From a virus, in IMG/VR virus record IMGVR_UViG_3300035703_000388, positions 1 to 25,585 of that record: a stretch of 25,585 nucleotides of DNA. The stretch is one strand, 5' to 3'. The position numbers and the translations under genes are program-made. The notes beneath the pieces are model-generated. The model did not search any database, had not been told where the DNA came from, and was given only the letters and a program-made list of their open reading frames with translations. Shown here piece by piece: positions 1 to 6,860 of this stretch; the first letter of the stretch is position 1; each line of letters opens with the position of its first letter.

Positions 1-403
1 TATAGGTGATGAAGCGGTCAGTATAGTACTGCGCAATGTTGCGCTCCTTCTCCACCAAGAAGTCAACCTCGTTTTTCTCTACGCTTGTTGAGTTCTCGCT
101 TGTGTGCTTATATACACCACCATTGGCGATAGTGTACGCAGCAAAAGGCAAGTACTCAACCATCGCATAGTGAATCAGCATAGGCTGAAGGTAGTCGTTG
201 ACTAACGCCAAGTAGGGATTCGCAAGCGTTCCTGCGATGATGTCATCGCTAATCTTGTTGTACAACTTCGTGCCTGTGTAGTTTTGGATGTGGATCTCTT
301 GCGCAATCTTAATGAATTGCAAAAATTTGTCTTGGTCGACGTTACCACCTAAAGCAGTTTGCCGAACTAAATCCTCTCGCTTGATCCAAAGTGCCGTAGC
401 CAT
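1..403 (-). CDS. Head-tail connector-like protein (DUF6712-like), partial
   Basis: The ATG is at 403 and the frame stays open to the window edge, giving 134 visible residues with the C-terminus missing. It begins MATALWIKREDLVRQTAL and includes the stretches DKFLQFIKIAQEIHIQNYTG and NDYLQPMLIHYAMVEYLPF. This helical pattern resembles the DUF6712 type of protein in Bacteroidota phages, which I take to be a gp6-like connector or neck protein. It lies only 6 bp downstream of the portal gene, which fits a job at the portal vertex. The family call is from remembered pattern only; the connector function is inferred from position and fold class. Confidence 0.7.
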   Translation of the reverse strand, partial: MATALWIKREDLVRQTALGGNVDQDKFLQFIKIAQEIHIQNYTGTKLYNKISDDIIAGTLANPYLALVNDYLQPMLIHYAMVEYLPFAAYTIANGGVYKHTSENSTSVEKNEVDFLVEKERNIAQYYTDRFITY

Positions 404-409
404 TATTTT

Positions 410-2476
410 TTATCCGTATTTAAGTGATCCCCGTGAGGGTGTGTCGATTGGTCGGGTTTGAGCCTCATCCCAAGCGTTCGGGACGAGCTTGCTCGTAGGA
501 ACTCCGTCTTTGATAGCCTGCTCCGTAGATACGATCTTGTCGTTGTCAAGACCTTCGTTCGGTAGGAATTTGCCTCCTGATCGCTTGCGGAAGTACACCA
601 AACGCCTCCAAGCGTGGTGACAAAAGGCTCCGCCCTTCCACTTCCAAATAGAGTAGACGCTTTGCCCTTCGGGAGCAAACTGACCATTGACACCGCTGAA
701 GCTCATCATATCGATGTCCTCCTTGCGGAATACGACTCCCCCGTTTGCTGCTCCTACCATCTCACGGCAGAACTCACGGCTATTTGCCGACAGGTTACGG
801 GTGTAGGCGTAGCGTATCTTGTACAGGCCACTGTCGAAGCGGCTGCGGTCATCAGCATTGCTGAAGTCCTCAACTGCGAAGTTGTACTGCTTGGCGAGGT
901 GGGCATCCTCATTGTCGGGGTCGCTGACTACCTCGTCAGAGACGAGTTCCCATTCGTTTAAGTCAACGACCTCACCCTTTCCCCGCAGAGCCTCAATCCA
1001 CTTGTGTTCTTCTTCGTGGGTGAATTCAGGTACTTCTTGCTTGAATTTGTGTGACTTCATCTGCGTGATGACGTTTGCCGAGTTGCCCGCAAAGAGAGCC
1101 TTCGCTACCTGCGGATCAAACTGAAGCATCTGCACAAGGAACGTGATAGCTTGGTCGGTAGTGAGTACGCCATCCTTTACGCTCTGCATAATCTGAAGCG
1201 AGCTTGCAATCTGCGCACCGTTGTACGATGCTTCCTTCTGAATCAGCTCCTCTTGAGCTTCAGCAGGAACACCACCGACAGGCGTTGCTTCGGTGACCTT
1301 GATACCCGTCTCCTCCTCAACGACTTCAGCATCTTCAACCACAAGGTTCGTGAACTCAAGGGGCTGAAGGGTCTTGAAGTAGACGTTCAGACGCAGGTCG
1401 TTGTACGATAGGATCTTGTTCAATCCGTCAAGGATCGTCTCCTGCATCGGCTTGATGACGATGTTCTCAAACAGGATAGAGGCCGTTTTTAGCTCCTCTG
1501 CGTTGTTTCCGAGACCTGTGTTGTCCTTGATACCCATCAGCATCGGTGAAGTGATGCGGTGGGCAACCATCAGCTTCTGCATCGACTCGCTCGACAGGAA
1601 CTGATATTGGTTGTGAGCATCGCTCAACATTACGGGGTCGATGGTAGCAGCAAGCTCTTTGTTGTCGTTGAACGCCAAGATGAACTTGCCTGCGTTGGAT
1701 GAGCCGCTGAACTTCTGCGCAATCTGCATCTCGATCTGCCTGCGCTCCTCCTCGCTCGGTACTCCGTTGTTGAAGTTGATGAGCATCGAAGGCGCAAGAC
1801 CGTTCTGAATGTTGTTGATGTGGAAGTTGGCAACCTCCTCCTCAAGCTCTGCGTAAGGCAAGCCACCCTGATAGTCGACAGGTGAGTAGTAGTAGAATCC
1901 TGCTCGGTAGGGCTTGATGTAAAGGATCTCAATCGCCTCTTGGCTGAAGCCGAAGGCGGGGATGCGTTGAGGGGTCTCCCTGCGTTGCGCAACATCCGAC
2001 CAATCTTTAGCGTAGTAGTAAGCCTCAACCTCACCCTCCTCGTTGCACTTCTCGGCACGTAGGCTCTCGATGGGGATATGCTCTACCTCTACGATGGTAT
2101 TGTGGTCACGGCTATAAATAACCTGAAGGGCGCATTGACCCATCATCTTGTAGTCGGCTACGATCTTGCGAATGCAGTCCTTGTGAAGGAGTCCCTTCAT
2201 CGCTGCGTACTCCGCAGGCTTCTTTGCTGAATCCGTAGCGTCCAACCCCTCACCATAGATGAAGTCCACCACGCCATTGATCAGGGCGTTGTTGGTTGGT
2301 GATCCGTTGTATCGGTCAATTAAGTACTGAAAGTAGTCATTGTCATCACCATATTCAACCCATTCCTTGCCCTGCACCTCCTTGATGGCAGGGGTGGTGT
2401 AGGAGCTTAAATTGACTACGTGGACTTTAGATGATGATGTAGTCGTTGTCGTAGCTTGTTTCTTCGGTGTAGACAT
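410..2476 (-). CDS. Portal protein with C-terminal Mu gpF-like domain
   Basis: This 688-aa protein is probably the portal, the dodecameric ring through which DNA enters the head. After a Thr/Ser-rich N-terminus, residues about 35-80 carry a portal-type start (VEYGDDNDYFQYLIDRYNGS, then NGVVDFIYGEGLD). The middle has SPMLMGIKDNTGLGNNAEEL, typical of portal stem regions. From about residue 547 a second domain appears, with FKIRYAYT-like sequence, NSREFCREM, FRKEDIDMMS and FCHHAW. This resembles the Mu gpF head-morphogenesis domain, which is a separate gene in many phages. It is longer than most portals because of this extension. Its start overlaps the end of the upstream gene by 50 bp. Confidence 0.82.
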   Translation of the reverse strand: MSTPKKQATTTTTSSSKVHVVNLSSYTTPAIKEVQGKEWVEYGDDNDYFQYLIDRYNGSPTNNALINGVVDFIYGEGLDATDSAKKPAEYAAMKGLLHKDCIRKIVADYKMMGQCALQVIYSRDHNTIVEVEHIPIESLRAEKCNEEGEVEAYYYAKDWSDVAQRRETPQRIPAFGFSQEAIEILYIKPYRAGFYYYSPVDYQGGLPYAELEEEVANFHINNIQNGLAPSMLINFNNGVPSEEERRQIEMQIAQKFSGSSNAGKFILAFNDNKELAATIDPVMLSDAHNQYQFLSSESMQKLMVAHRITSPMLMGIKDNTGLGNNAEELKTASILFENIVIKPMQETILDGLNKILSYNDLRLNVYFKTLQPLEFTNLVVEDAEVVEEETGIKVTEATPVGGVPAEAQEELIQKEASYNGAQIASSLQIMQSVKDGVLTTDQAITFLVQMLQFDPQVAKALFAGNSANVITQMKSHKFKQEVPEFTHEEEHKWIEALRGKGEVVDLNEWELVSDEVVSDPDNEDAHLAKQYNFAVEDFSNADDRSRFDSGLYKIRYAYTRNLSANSREFCREMVGAANGGVVFRKEDIDMMSFSGVNGQFAPEGQSVYSIWKWKGGAFCHHAWRRLVYFRKRSGGKFLPNEGLDNDKIVSTEQAIKDGVPTSKLVPNAWDEAQTRPIDTPSRGSLKYG

Positions 2477-2762
2477 TTTGATTGACCGTGAATTTGTCGT
2501 ATTCGGTTTGTGAAGTTACGAAAACCCTATCACGATAGATTAGGTTTCCTGCGTTAAAAACCTTCAAACCATAGAAGCGGTTGTTCACCAACGAGAAAGT
2601 GCCTGTAAGGGTCATAAAACCATTCGCAGAGGCAGCCGTCACCGCAGGTGTTGCCGTTGTGTTTGTTGATTCGTCAATCAGTTGAATCGTAACGCTCGCA
2701 GGATAGGAGCGTGGGATGATTGTAATTGATTGAGGCGAAGCCGATACTTGTAAAATATGCAT
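2427..2762 (-). CDS. Small beta-rich structural protein
   Basis: This is a 111-aa protein starting MHILQVSASPQSITIIPRSY. An upstream in-frame ATG at 2834 would put 24 extra residues through the terminator hairpin, so I chose the ATG at 2762. The sequence alternates beta-prone and Thr/Ala/Ser-rich segments, with no Cys, and ends in DNDYIII, suggesting a small immunoglobulin-like sandwich. It sits between the tail-tube-like gene and the portal and overlaps the portal start by 50 bp, so the two are probably co-translated. A virion adaptor or decoration role is inferred from position only. Confidence 0.65.
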   Translation of the reverse strand: MHILQVSASPQSITIIPRSYPASVTIQLIDESTNTTATPAVTAASANGFMTLTGTFSLVNNRFYGLKVFNAGNLIYRDRVFVTSQTEYDKFTVNQNVYTEETSYDNDYIII

Positions 2763-2764
2763 CT

Positions 2765-2777
2765 CAACTAAATAACC
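2765..2777 (-). promoter_or_regulatory. AACTAAATAA element before the portal-proximal gene
   Basis: The plus strand reads CAACTAAATAACC here, so the minus strand reads GGTTATTTAGTTG three bases before the ATG at 2762. The identical 13-mer precedes TerS (15261-15273), and its 10-bp core precedes the scaffold gene (5060-5069). It follows a terminator, so it may be part of a promoter or leader that restarts expression of the portal block. The function is inferred. Confidence 0.4.
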
Positions 2778-2793
2778 TCGCCTTAAGTTTTTG

Positions 2794-2826
2794 TATAAAA
2801 AAAGAGGGGCTTTCGCCCCCCTCTCT
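2794..2826 (-). terminator. Rho-independent terminator after the tail-tube-like gene
   Basis: Read on the minus strand, an AGAGGGG/CCCCTCT stem closes on a GAAA loop and is followed by seven T. It lies 46 bp beyond the stop of the 188-aa gene. It should reduce readthrough into the portal block. Confidence 0.85.
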
Positions 2827-2871
2827 CCATCCATTGCTCTACTCCGTTCAGTAGCGCACGGCTAAGATACG

Positions 2872-3438
2872 TTAAGAATTCGTACCTGTGGTAATCGTAA
2901 CGTTAGCAGTACAACCCGCAAAAGGATTGTTCTGAACTGCACCTTCGATGAAGTAGGCAGGAGCCTTCTCCTGACCTTCCAACGTCAAGGTGTAGCCTGA
3001 TAGGTCACCCATAGCACCACCCGTCACAACGGTTCCACCCGTTACTTCAGCACCATACTGCATACCCATCAGGAAGCAGTTGCCATTGTAGTCTTCCACA
3101 AATACCTGTGGGCGACCGTAGGCCATCACCTTCAACTGCTTGTTGTCCTGCTTCGTGAGCTTGGTCAAGGTCAGGTTGAGGGTTTGGGTGAAGAAGGTAG
3201 TACCATTCTCACGGCTAACATTGAAAGCCTGCTCGAAAGATGAGTTGCCTTTCAAGTCATATTTGTAAACGGTGAAGGTTCCGCTGATGTCGGTGATTTC
3301 ATCGTATGTTGCAGTCGCATCAGCGAAGCTGATTGCGCTGAAAGGAACGTCACCGAAGTCGGCAAAATATACCGCACGGAGACCACCAACTACGTTTTTG
3401 CACGGGATAGCACGTCCAAGTTGTAAATCGCAAGCCAT
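2872..3438 (-). CDS. Putative tail tube-like structural protein
   Basis: This 188-aa protein begins MACDLQLGRAIPCKNVVGG. It then carries ITDISGTFTVYKYDLKG, RENGTTFFTQTLNLTL, LTKQDNKQLKVMAYGRPQ and DLSGYTLTLEGQEKAPAYF. This pattern recurs in Bacteroidota phages next to the major capsid gene. The repeated beta strands and the GYTLTLEG motif near the C-terminus fit a tail-tube or similar virion subunit fold. It is flanked on both sides by terminators, so its transcript level may be set separately from its neighbours, as expected for a high-copy protein. A head decoration or hoop protein is the main alternative. Confidence 0.6.
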   Translation of the reverse strand: MACDLQLGRAIPCKNVVGGLRAVYFADFGDVPFSAISFADATATYDEITDISGTFTVYKYDLKGNSSFEQAFNVSRENGTTFFTQTLNLTLTKLTKQDNKQLKVMAYGRPQVFVEDYNGNCFLMGMQYGAEVTGGTVVTGGAMGDLSGYTLTLEGQEKAPAYFIEGAVQNNPFAGCTANVTITTGTNS

Positions 3439-3460
3439 TTGTCTTTTGTTTTTTTAAATT

Positions 3461-3494
3461 AAAAAAGGGGGCGGGGCAGAACCCACACCCCCTC
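3461..3494 (-). terminator. Rho-independent terminator after the major capsid gene
   Basis: On the minus strand, GGGGGTGTGGG and CCCCGCCCCC arms around TTCTG form a G/C-rich imperfect stem followed by six T. It lies 23 bp beyond the capsid stop codon, so it probably ends or attenuates the capsid transcript before the tail-tube-like gene. Confidence 0.8.
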
Positions 3495-3516
3495 GTGGTT
3501 TAAACTATGACTCGGA

Positions 3517-4443
3517 TTAAGAGTAGAGAACTACGTCAGAACCGATACCGTACTGAACACCTGCGAAGAAGCGCAAGATCACACGGATGTTGTCACTTCC
3601 GTCGAGGTCTGACATGTCAAGGACACGACATTCGTTTCTCTCATTTCCCAAACCTGTGCCGAAAAACAGGTTGCTCGTTTGAGCAGCAACCATCTTGTTT
3701 GAAGGCAGGCCGTTAACCATAGCTACACGGATTCCGTCAAAGTACAAGGGTTGGTCACCGTACCACATCGTGCCTTTGTTGTCAAGACCGTTAGCACCAA
3801 GACCTGAAGCACCGAAGCCACCAAGCGCACGAACGTAGGCTTTAGCCACGTTCTGCGGAACGTAGATGGTCAAGTCCTCCTTGCCGTAAAGGGCGGCAGG
3901 AATAGCGTCTACAACCTTGCCAAGCTCGGTGATAACGTTTGCAGCCGTTACGGTCGTAGCCGTTACGTCAACAACGTCAGAGTCAGCAGTCATCAAAGAA
4001 AGGAATCCGCTGAATTCGCCTGCGCTTGCAGCGTTACCATTCCAAATGTTTTGCTCGATCTTTTGAGCAGTCTTGGCAGCTACGTGAGCGATCAAGAAGT
4101 CAGCAAAAGAAGCAGGGATGCTATCGTAAGCAGAGAAGCCCATCTGACTACCGATCCAAGAATCGTAGTAGTCTTTCTTGCAAAGCTGAAGGTTAACTTG
4201 GAACGGCTCTACTTCGAGGACACGGTCAGTCAAAGTCAGGGTAGACGTAGCGGTAAAGTCGCAAGTTGCGTCTTTAACGATGTCGTCAGTACCTACCTTC
4301 TGAAGGGTGGTCTTGAAGTTTACGTTCGGGAGGATTTCGACAAGTCCTTTGTCAAGGGTGTCGGCAGACAACAAAGCGGCAGAGATGTACTTGCTCGCAA
4401 ATTGACCTGCATAGTTGGTAGTGATAGAAGTGGTCGTTGCCAT
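3517..4443 (-). CDS. Major capsid protein
   Basis: This 308-aa protein is the best candidate for the HK97-fold shell subunit. It starts MATTTSITTNYAGQFASKY and has VLEVEPFQVNLQLCKKDYYDSW, typical of the capsid N-arm and spine region. The later part has LYGKEDLTIYVPQNVAKAYV, FDGIRVAMVNGLPSNKMVAA and a C-terminal VILRFFAGVQYGIGSDVVLYS, which resembles the strand that ends many capsid proteins. It lies directly downstream of the acidic scaffold gene (12 bp gap) and upstream of a strong terminator. The length is normal for the family. There is no obvious delta-domain fusion, in agreement with a separate scaffold. Confidence 0.88.
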   Translation of the reverse strand: MATTTSITTNYAGQFASKYISAALLSADTLDKGLVEILPNVNFKTTLQKVGTDDIVKDATCDFTATSTLTLTDRVLEVEPFQVNLQLCKKDYYDSWIGSQMGFSAYDSIPASFADFLIAHVAAKTAQKIEQNIWNGNAASAGEFSGFLSLMTADSDVVDVTATTVTAANVITELGKVVDAIPAALYGKEDLTIYVPQNVAKAYVRALGGFGASGLGANGLDNKGTMWYGDQPLYFDGIRVAMVNGLPSNKMVAAQTSNLFFGTGLGNERNECRVLDMSDLDGSDNIRVILRFFAGVQYGIGSDVVLYS

Positions 4444-4455
4444 TTTCTGATTTGA

Positions 4456-5055
4456 TTATTTGTTAAGACGTGCAAGGACTCGGTCAATCGACTTTGCGGG
4501 ACGATTAAATTCAACCTTGTTGGCTTGCTTTGTTGCGGGCGTGTGCTTGATGGGTTTAGCGGCAGCTTGAGATGAGAACTCCTGCTTTGCAGCAGCCATC
4601 TCTTGCTTGTATGCTTCCATCGCCTCTTTCATTTTTTTCATCTCGCTCTGAATCTCCTCAACAAGGGGAGCTACTGCTTCAGCGACTGCTACCTCGATAA
4701 CGGCAACAACCTCTTGGGCAACTTCAGACACGGCCTCTGAAGCAACTTCTTCAGCTACTGCAACGGCTTCTTCTGACTGCATTTCGATCTCAACCTCCAC
4801 AGGAGCTTCGGCTTCTTTGATCTCGGCAATCATACCTTCTTCAACAATCACGAGGATGCGACCATCTTCGAGCTTGTGTTCACCAACAGGAGCAGGAACA
4901 CGATCTTCACCGCTAACGATGAAAACCTCATTGCCTGCTTCAAAGGCTTCAGCCTCAAGAACGGCTCCGTTCTCAAGGTTCATAGTTGCAAACTTTACTT
5001 CACGTACGGAAGCGAGTTCAGCAAGGATTCGGTTCAGAATAGAATTTGCTTTCAT
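4456..5055 (-). CDS. Putative capsid scaffolding protein
   Basis: This 199-aa protein is strongly acidic in its middle, with repeated VAEE/AVAEEV/EVAQEVV units at about residues 90-135, followed by a charged coiled-coil segment (EIQSEMKKMKEAMEAYKQEM). The C-terminus is basic (FNRPAKSIDRVLARLNK), a common arrangement in scaffolds, where the basic tail contacts the capsid subunit. The N-terminal 75 residues look like a small beta domain (VFIVSGEDRVPAPVGEHKLEDG). Position just before the major capsid gene supports the call. The simple repeats could expand or contract between strains. Confidence 0.72.
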   Translation of the reverse strand: MKANSILNRILAELASVREVKFATMNLENGAVLEAEAFEAGNEVFIVSGEDRVPAPVGEHKLEDGRILVIVEEGMIAEIKEAEAPVEVEIEMQSEEAVAVAEEVASEAVSEVAQEVVAVIEVAVAEAVAPLVEEIQSEMKKMKEAMEAYKQEMAAAKQEFSSQAAAKPIKHTPATKQANKVEFNRPAKSIDRVLARLNK

Positions 5056-5059
5056 ATCT

Positions 5060-5069
5060 AACTAAATAA
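5060..5069 (-). promoter_or_regulatory. AACTAAATAA element before the scaffold gene
   Basis: The plus strand reads AACTAAATAA, so the minus strand reads TTATTTAGTT five bases before the scaffold ATG at 5055. It lies in the only sizeable gap of this part of the late block. It matches the elements upstream of TerS and of the 111-aa gene at 2762. Confidence 0.4.
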
Positions 5070-5095
5070 AAAGGGTTGGTTGAATTGTTACATTT

Positions 5096-5320
5096 TTAGA
5101 GATCCTGCCATAGCGTGTTCGTGGCCTCCCATCGGGTGTTGATGGCCTGCCATTCTTCGCCACGTATGCGGACACTTGTGCCTTGACCAACGAGAGAGCC
5201 GATGCCTTGAGCAGCAAGCGACCCATCGCAGCATTTGCGTGAGTAGGTGTTGTCCTTGCAAAGGCATCCCCTGTTTCCGCCTCGAGGTGAGGCTATGGGA
5301 AGGCGTTGTGGTCTGATCAT
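5096..5320 (-). CDS. Small conserved Cys-motif protein of the head block
   Basis: This 74-aa protein begins MIRPQRLPIASPRGGNRG, followed by CLCKDNTYSRKCCDGSLAAQG. The ATG at 5320 overlaps the stop of the upstream gene as ATGA, so I prefer it to an in-frame start at 5395 that would overlap much further. Four Cys in a CxC-(9)-CC arrangement suggest a metal-binding or disulphide knuckle. I recall the same GCLCxDxTYSRKCC pattern in small proteins of Bacteroidota phages, but no function. The setting between a virion protein and the scaffold suggests a minor head component. Confidence 0.68.
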   Translation of the reverse strand: MIRPQRLPIASPRGGNRGCLCKDNTYSRKCCDGSLAAQGIGSLVGQGTSVRIRGEEWQAINTRWEATNTLWQDL

Positions 5321-5946
5321 CGTGATTGAGTTCTTTGTATGAAGAATATAATATCCCAAACGAGGATAGCACCACCTACTGCCGTCAACTGCCAATAGTT
5401 GCCGTTGGTAATGAAGTCCTCGTCAACGTAGTATTGGAATACGTTGTGAAACGGATGCTCTACATCGTTGCCTCTTGGGAATGCAATTGTTGATGCCAAA
5501 CGCTCGTAGGGCGTTCCGTTGCCACCCTCAAGGCGCAACTCTCCGTAGGTTTGTTGAGCGTTTGCTGCGCTCGCTTTGAATACGATGGTGGCAATGTAGG
5601 TGTCGTTCTCCGATATGCCGTACACACGCCCTGTGGTGGGGTTGTACAAATCAGCAGGAGTATTCAAGTAAGAGATGATGTTTGCTCCGTTATTAGGCAG
5701 GCGAGCAGGTACTCCATTTGCGAACGTGAGCTTGTTGCTTGAGGTGTACTGATTGTCATCCCAACGTACCCAACCAAGCCCCTGTGCGTTGCTTATGTTT
5801 AGGTTTACCCATTCACCATTGCGCACGATCCAATAGCCCGTCTCGGTTTGTACAATTGAGCCTTCTTCGATGGCATACGTCAGACGCTCCGCATCGCTGA
5901 TGACATCGGTCTGAACTTTGATGGCAGTGTTCTTGCGTGTACTCAT
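5317..5946 (-). CDS. Beta-rich virion protein, function unknown
   Basis: This 209-aa protein has a short charged N-terminus with ERLTYAIEEGSIVQTETGYWIVRNGEWVNL split over residues 20-50. A beta-rich body follows with FANGVPARLPNNGANII, GRVYGISENDTYIATIVFKA and GELRLEGGNG. This suggests a jelly-roll or sandwich domain of the kind found in head fibres or decoration proteins. The C-terminus is hydrophobic (LTAVGGAILVWDIIFFIQ), possibly a buried strand pair rather than a membrane segment. ATGA overlaps couple it to the protease upstream and the Cys-motif protein downstream. The function is not known. Confidence 0.65.
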   Translation of the reverse strand: MSTRKNTAIKVQTDVISDAERLTYAIEEGSIVQTETGYWIVRNGEWVNLNISNAQGLGWVRWDDNQYTSSNKLTFANGVPARLPNNGANIISYLNTPADLYNPTTGRVYGISENDTYIATIVFKASAANAQQTYGELRLEGGNGTPYERLASTIAFPRGNDVEHPFHNVFQYYVDEDFITNGNYWQLTAVGGAILVWDIIFFIQRTQSR

Positions 5947-6860
5947 AGCCTGCCGAGTTCTTTCAGTTTAGATTCTGCCCATTGCTTACCTGAAAGGCCT
6001 CCCCACAAAAGGTAGGAGATGGTTCCGCAGGCTTGCGTGTCGTTCTCATCGTAGTACGTCTCGGCTCTTGATAGGTAAGAGTACATCCGACCGATGGTCT
6101 CCACCGACAAAGCCTTGCCTTGTGCGAGCTGCTGACCACGAATCTTGCCCACTTCGGTGGCGCACTTGTTTCCGTTTTTCTCGTTTAGCTCGATGCCACG
6201 CTTGGCGTTGTTGCGTACCGATTCGGGGTAGTCAGCAAACGACTCAAGCTCTACCACACGACCATCCTTTTTTATGATGGTGGCGATTTGCGATAGGATG
6301 AGAGCCGCCTCTTGCTCCTCGATCTTGGCAAGCTCCTGCTTGCTGAAGTTCATCTTGTCAACGAAGTAGCCCTCGATTGAGAAGCCCTTGAACTCGCCAT
6401 CTTTGACACGCTTCCAAATGCTCTCGTTGTCAATCTTCATTGAGACCATCCACGTGCCAACAGGCAGGTCAAGGCCGTAGGCACGGCTCTTGTCAAGTGT
6501 ATCGTCCTCGATGATCCACGACTCCACAATCGTAGTGCCGTCAACCTCGTAGTCGTGTTCGATGGTAGCGTTGCTTTGGTAGCCGTTCTTGAAAAACAGT
6601 TCCATCGCCTTGCGGATGGTGTCCTTTGAAAAGTACACATAGTACTCATTCTCACCATCGGTTCGGTAGATTGGCTTGTCAGGGATCAGAGCAGCACCCA
6701 TCAGCAGACGCTTCTCTTGGTTCTGCATTGCGAATACCTGCTTCTTTTGCGTGTTGAGTGCGATGAAGTCCTCCTCAATAGCGGGGTATTCGACAAGGCT
6801 GATGGCATCGATGCCTGTCAAGGCCATCGTCTCATCAAGGATTAGTTCGATTAGTTTCAT
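5943..6860 (-). CDS. XkdF-like prohead protease with C-terminal extension
   Basis: This 305-aa protein probably matures the prohead by cleaving scaffold and capsid proteins. Residues about 50-170 match the XkdF/S78-like domain: LLMGAALIPDKPIYR, YYVYFSKDTIRKAMELFF, IEHD with the likely catalytic His at 102, VGTWMVSMKIDNESIW, and GFSIEGYF with the likely catalytic Ser at 161. Residues about 205-305 form a second domain (ESVRNNAKRGIELNEKNG, then GRMYSYLSRAETYYDEND) that I know as a partner of XkdF-like proteases but cannot assign. ATGA overlaps link it to the tape measure gene and the next virion gene. Confidence 0.8.
   Translation of the reverse strand: MKLIELILDETMALTGIDAISLVEYPAIEEDFIALNTQKKQVFAMQNQEKRLLMGAALIPDKPIYRTDGENEYYVYFSKDTIRKAMELFFKNGYQSNATIEHDYEVDGTTIVESWIIEDDTLDKSRAYGLDLPVGTWMVSMKIDNESIWKRVKDGEFKGFSIEGYFVDKMNFSKQELAKIEEQEAALILSQIATIIKKDGRVVELESFADYPESVRNNAKRGIELNEKNGNKCATEVGKIRGQQLAQGKALSVETIGRMYSYLSRAETYYDENDTQACGTISYLLWGGLSGKQWAESKLKELGRL

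Noticed and set aside
614-961. Open plus-strand frame of 115 codons within the portal gene
   Set aside because: It lies wholly inside the portal gene on the opposite strand, has no leader or coupling and no protein-like pattern. The same holds for the other plus-strand frames in the window, including 8958-9464 and 12564-13127.
1630-2058. Minus-strand frame of 142 codons in the portal gene
   Set aside because: It is an alternate frame of the portal, very Arg/Ser/Thr-rich, as expected for a shadow of a real gene.
4672-4790. Repeated Ala/Glu/Val codons in the scaffold gene as a DNA repeat
   Set aside because: The repetition is at protein level with varied codons and fits an acidic scaffold domain; no clean DNA repeat unit is visible.
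5088-5375. Second minus-strand frame over the small Cys-motif gene
   Set aside because: It competes with the CLCKDNTYSRKCC frame, which has ATGA coupling and a recognisable pattern. The second frame has a His/Met-rich, unlikely sequence.
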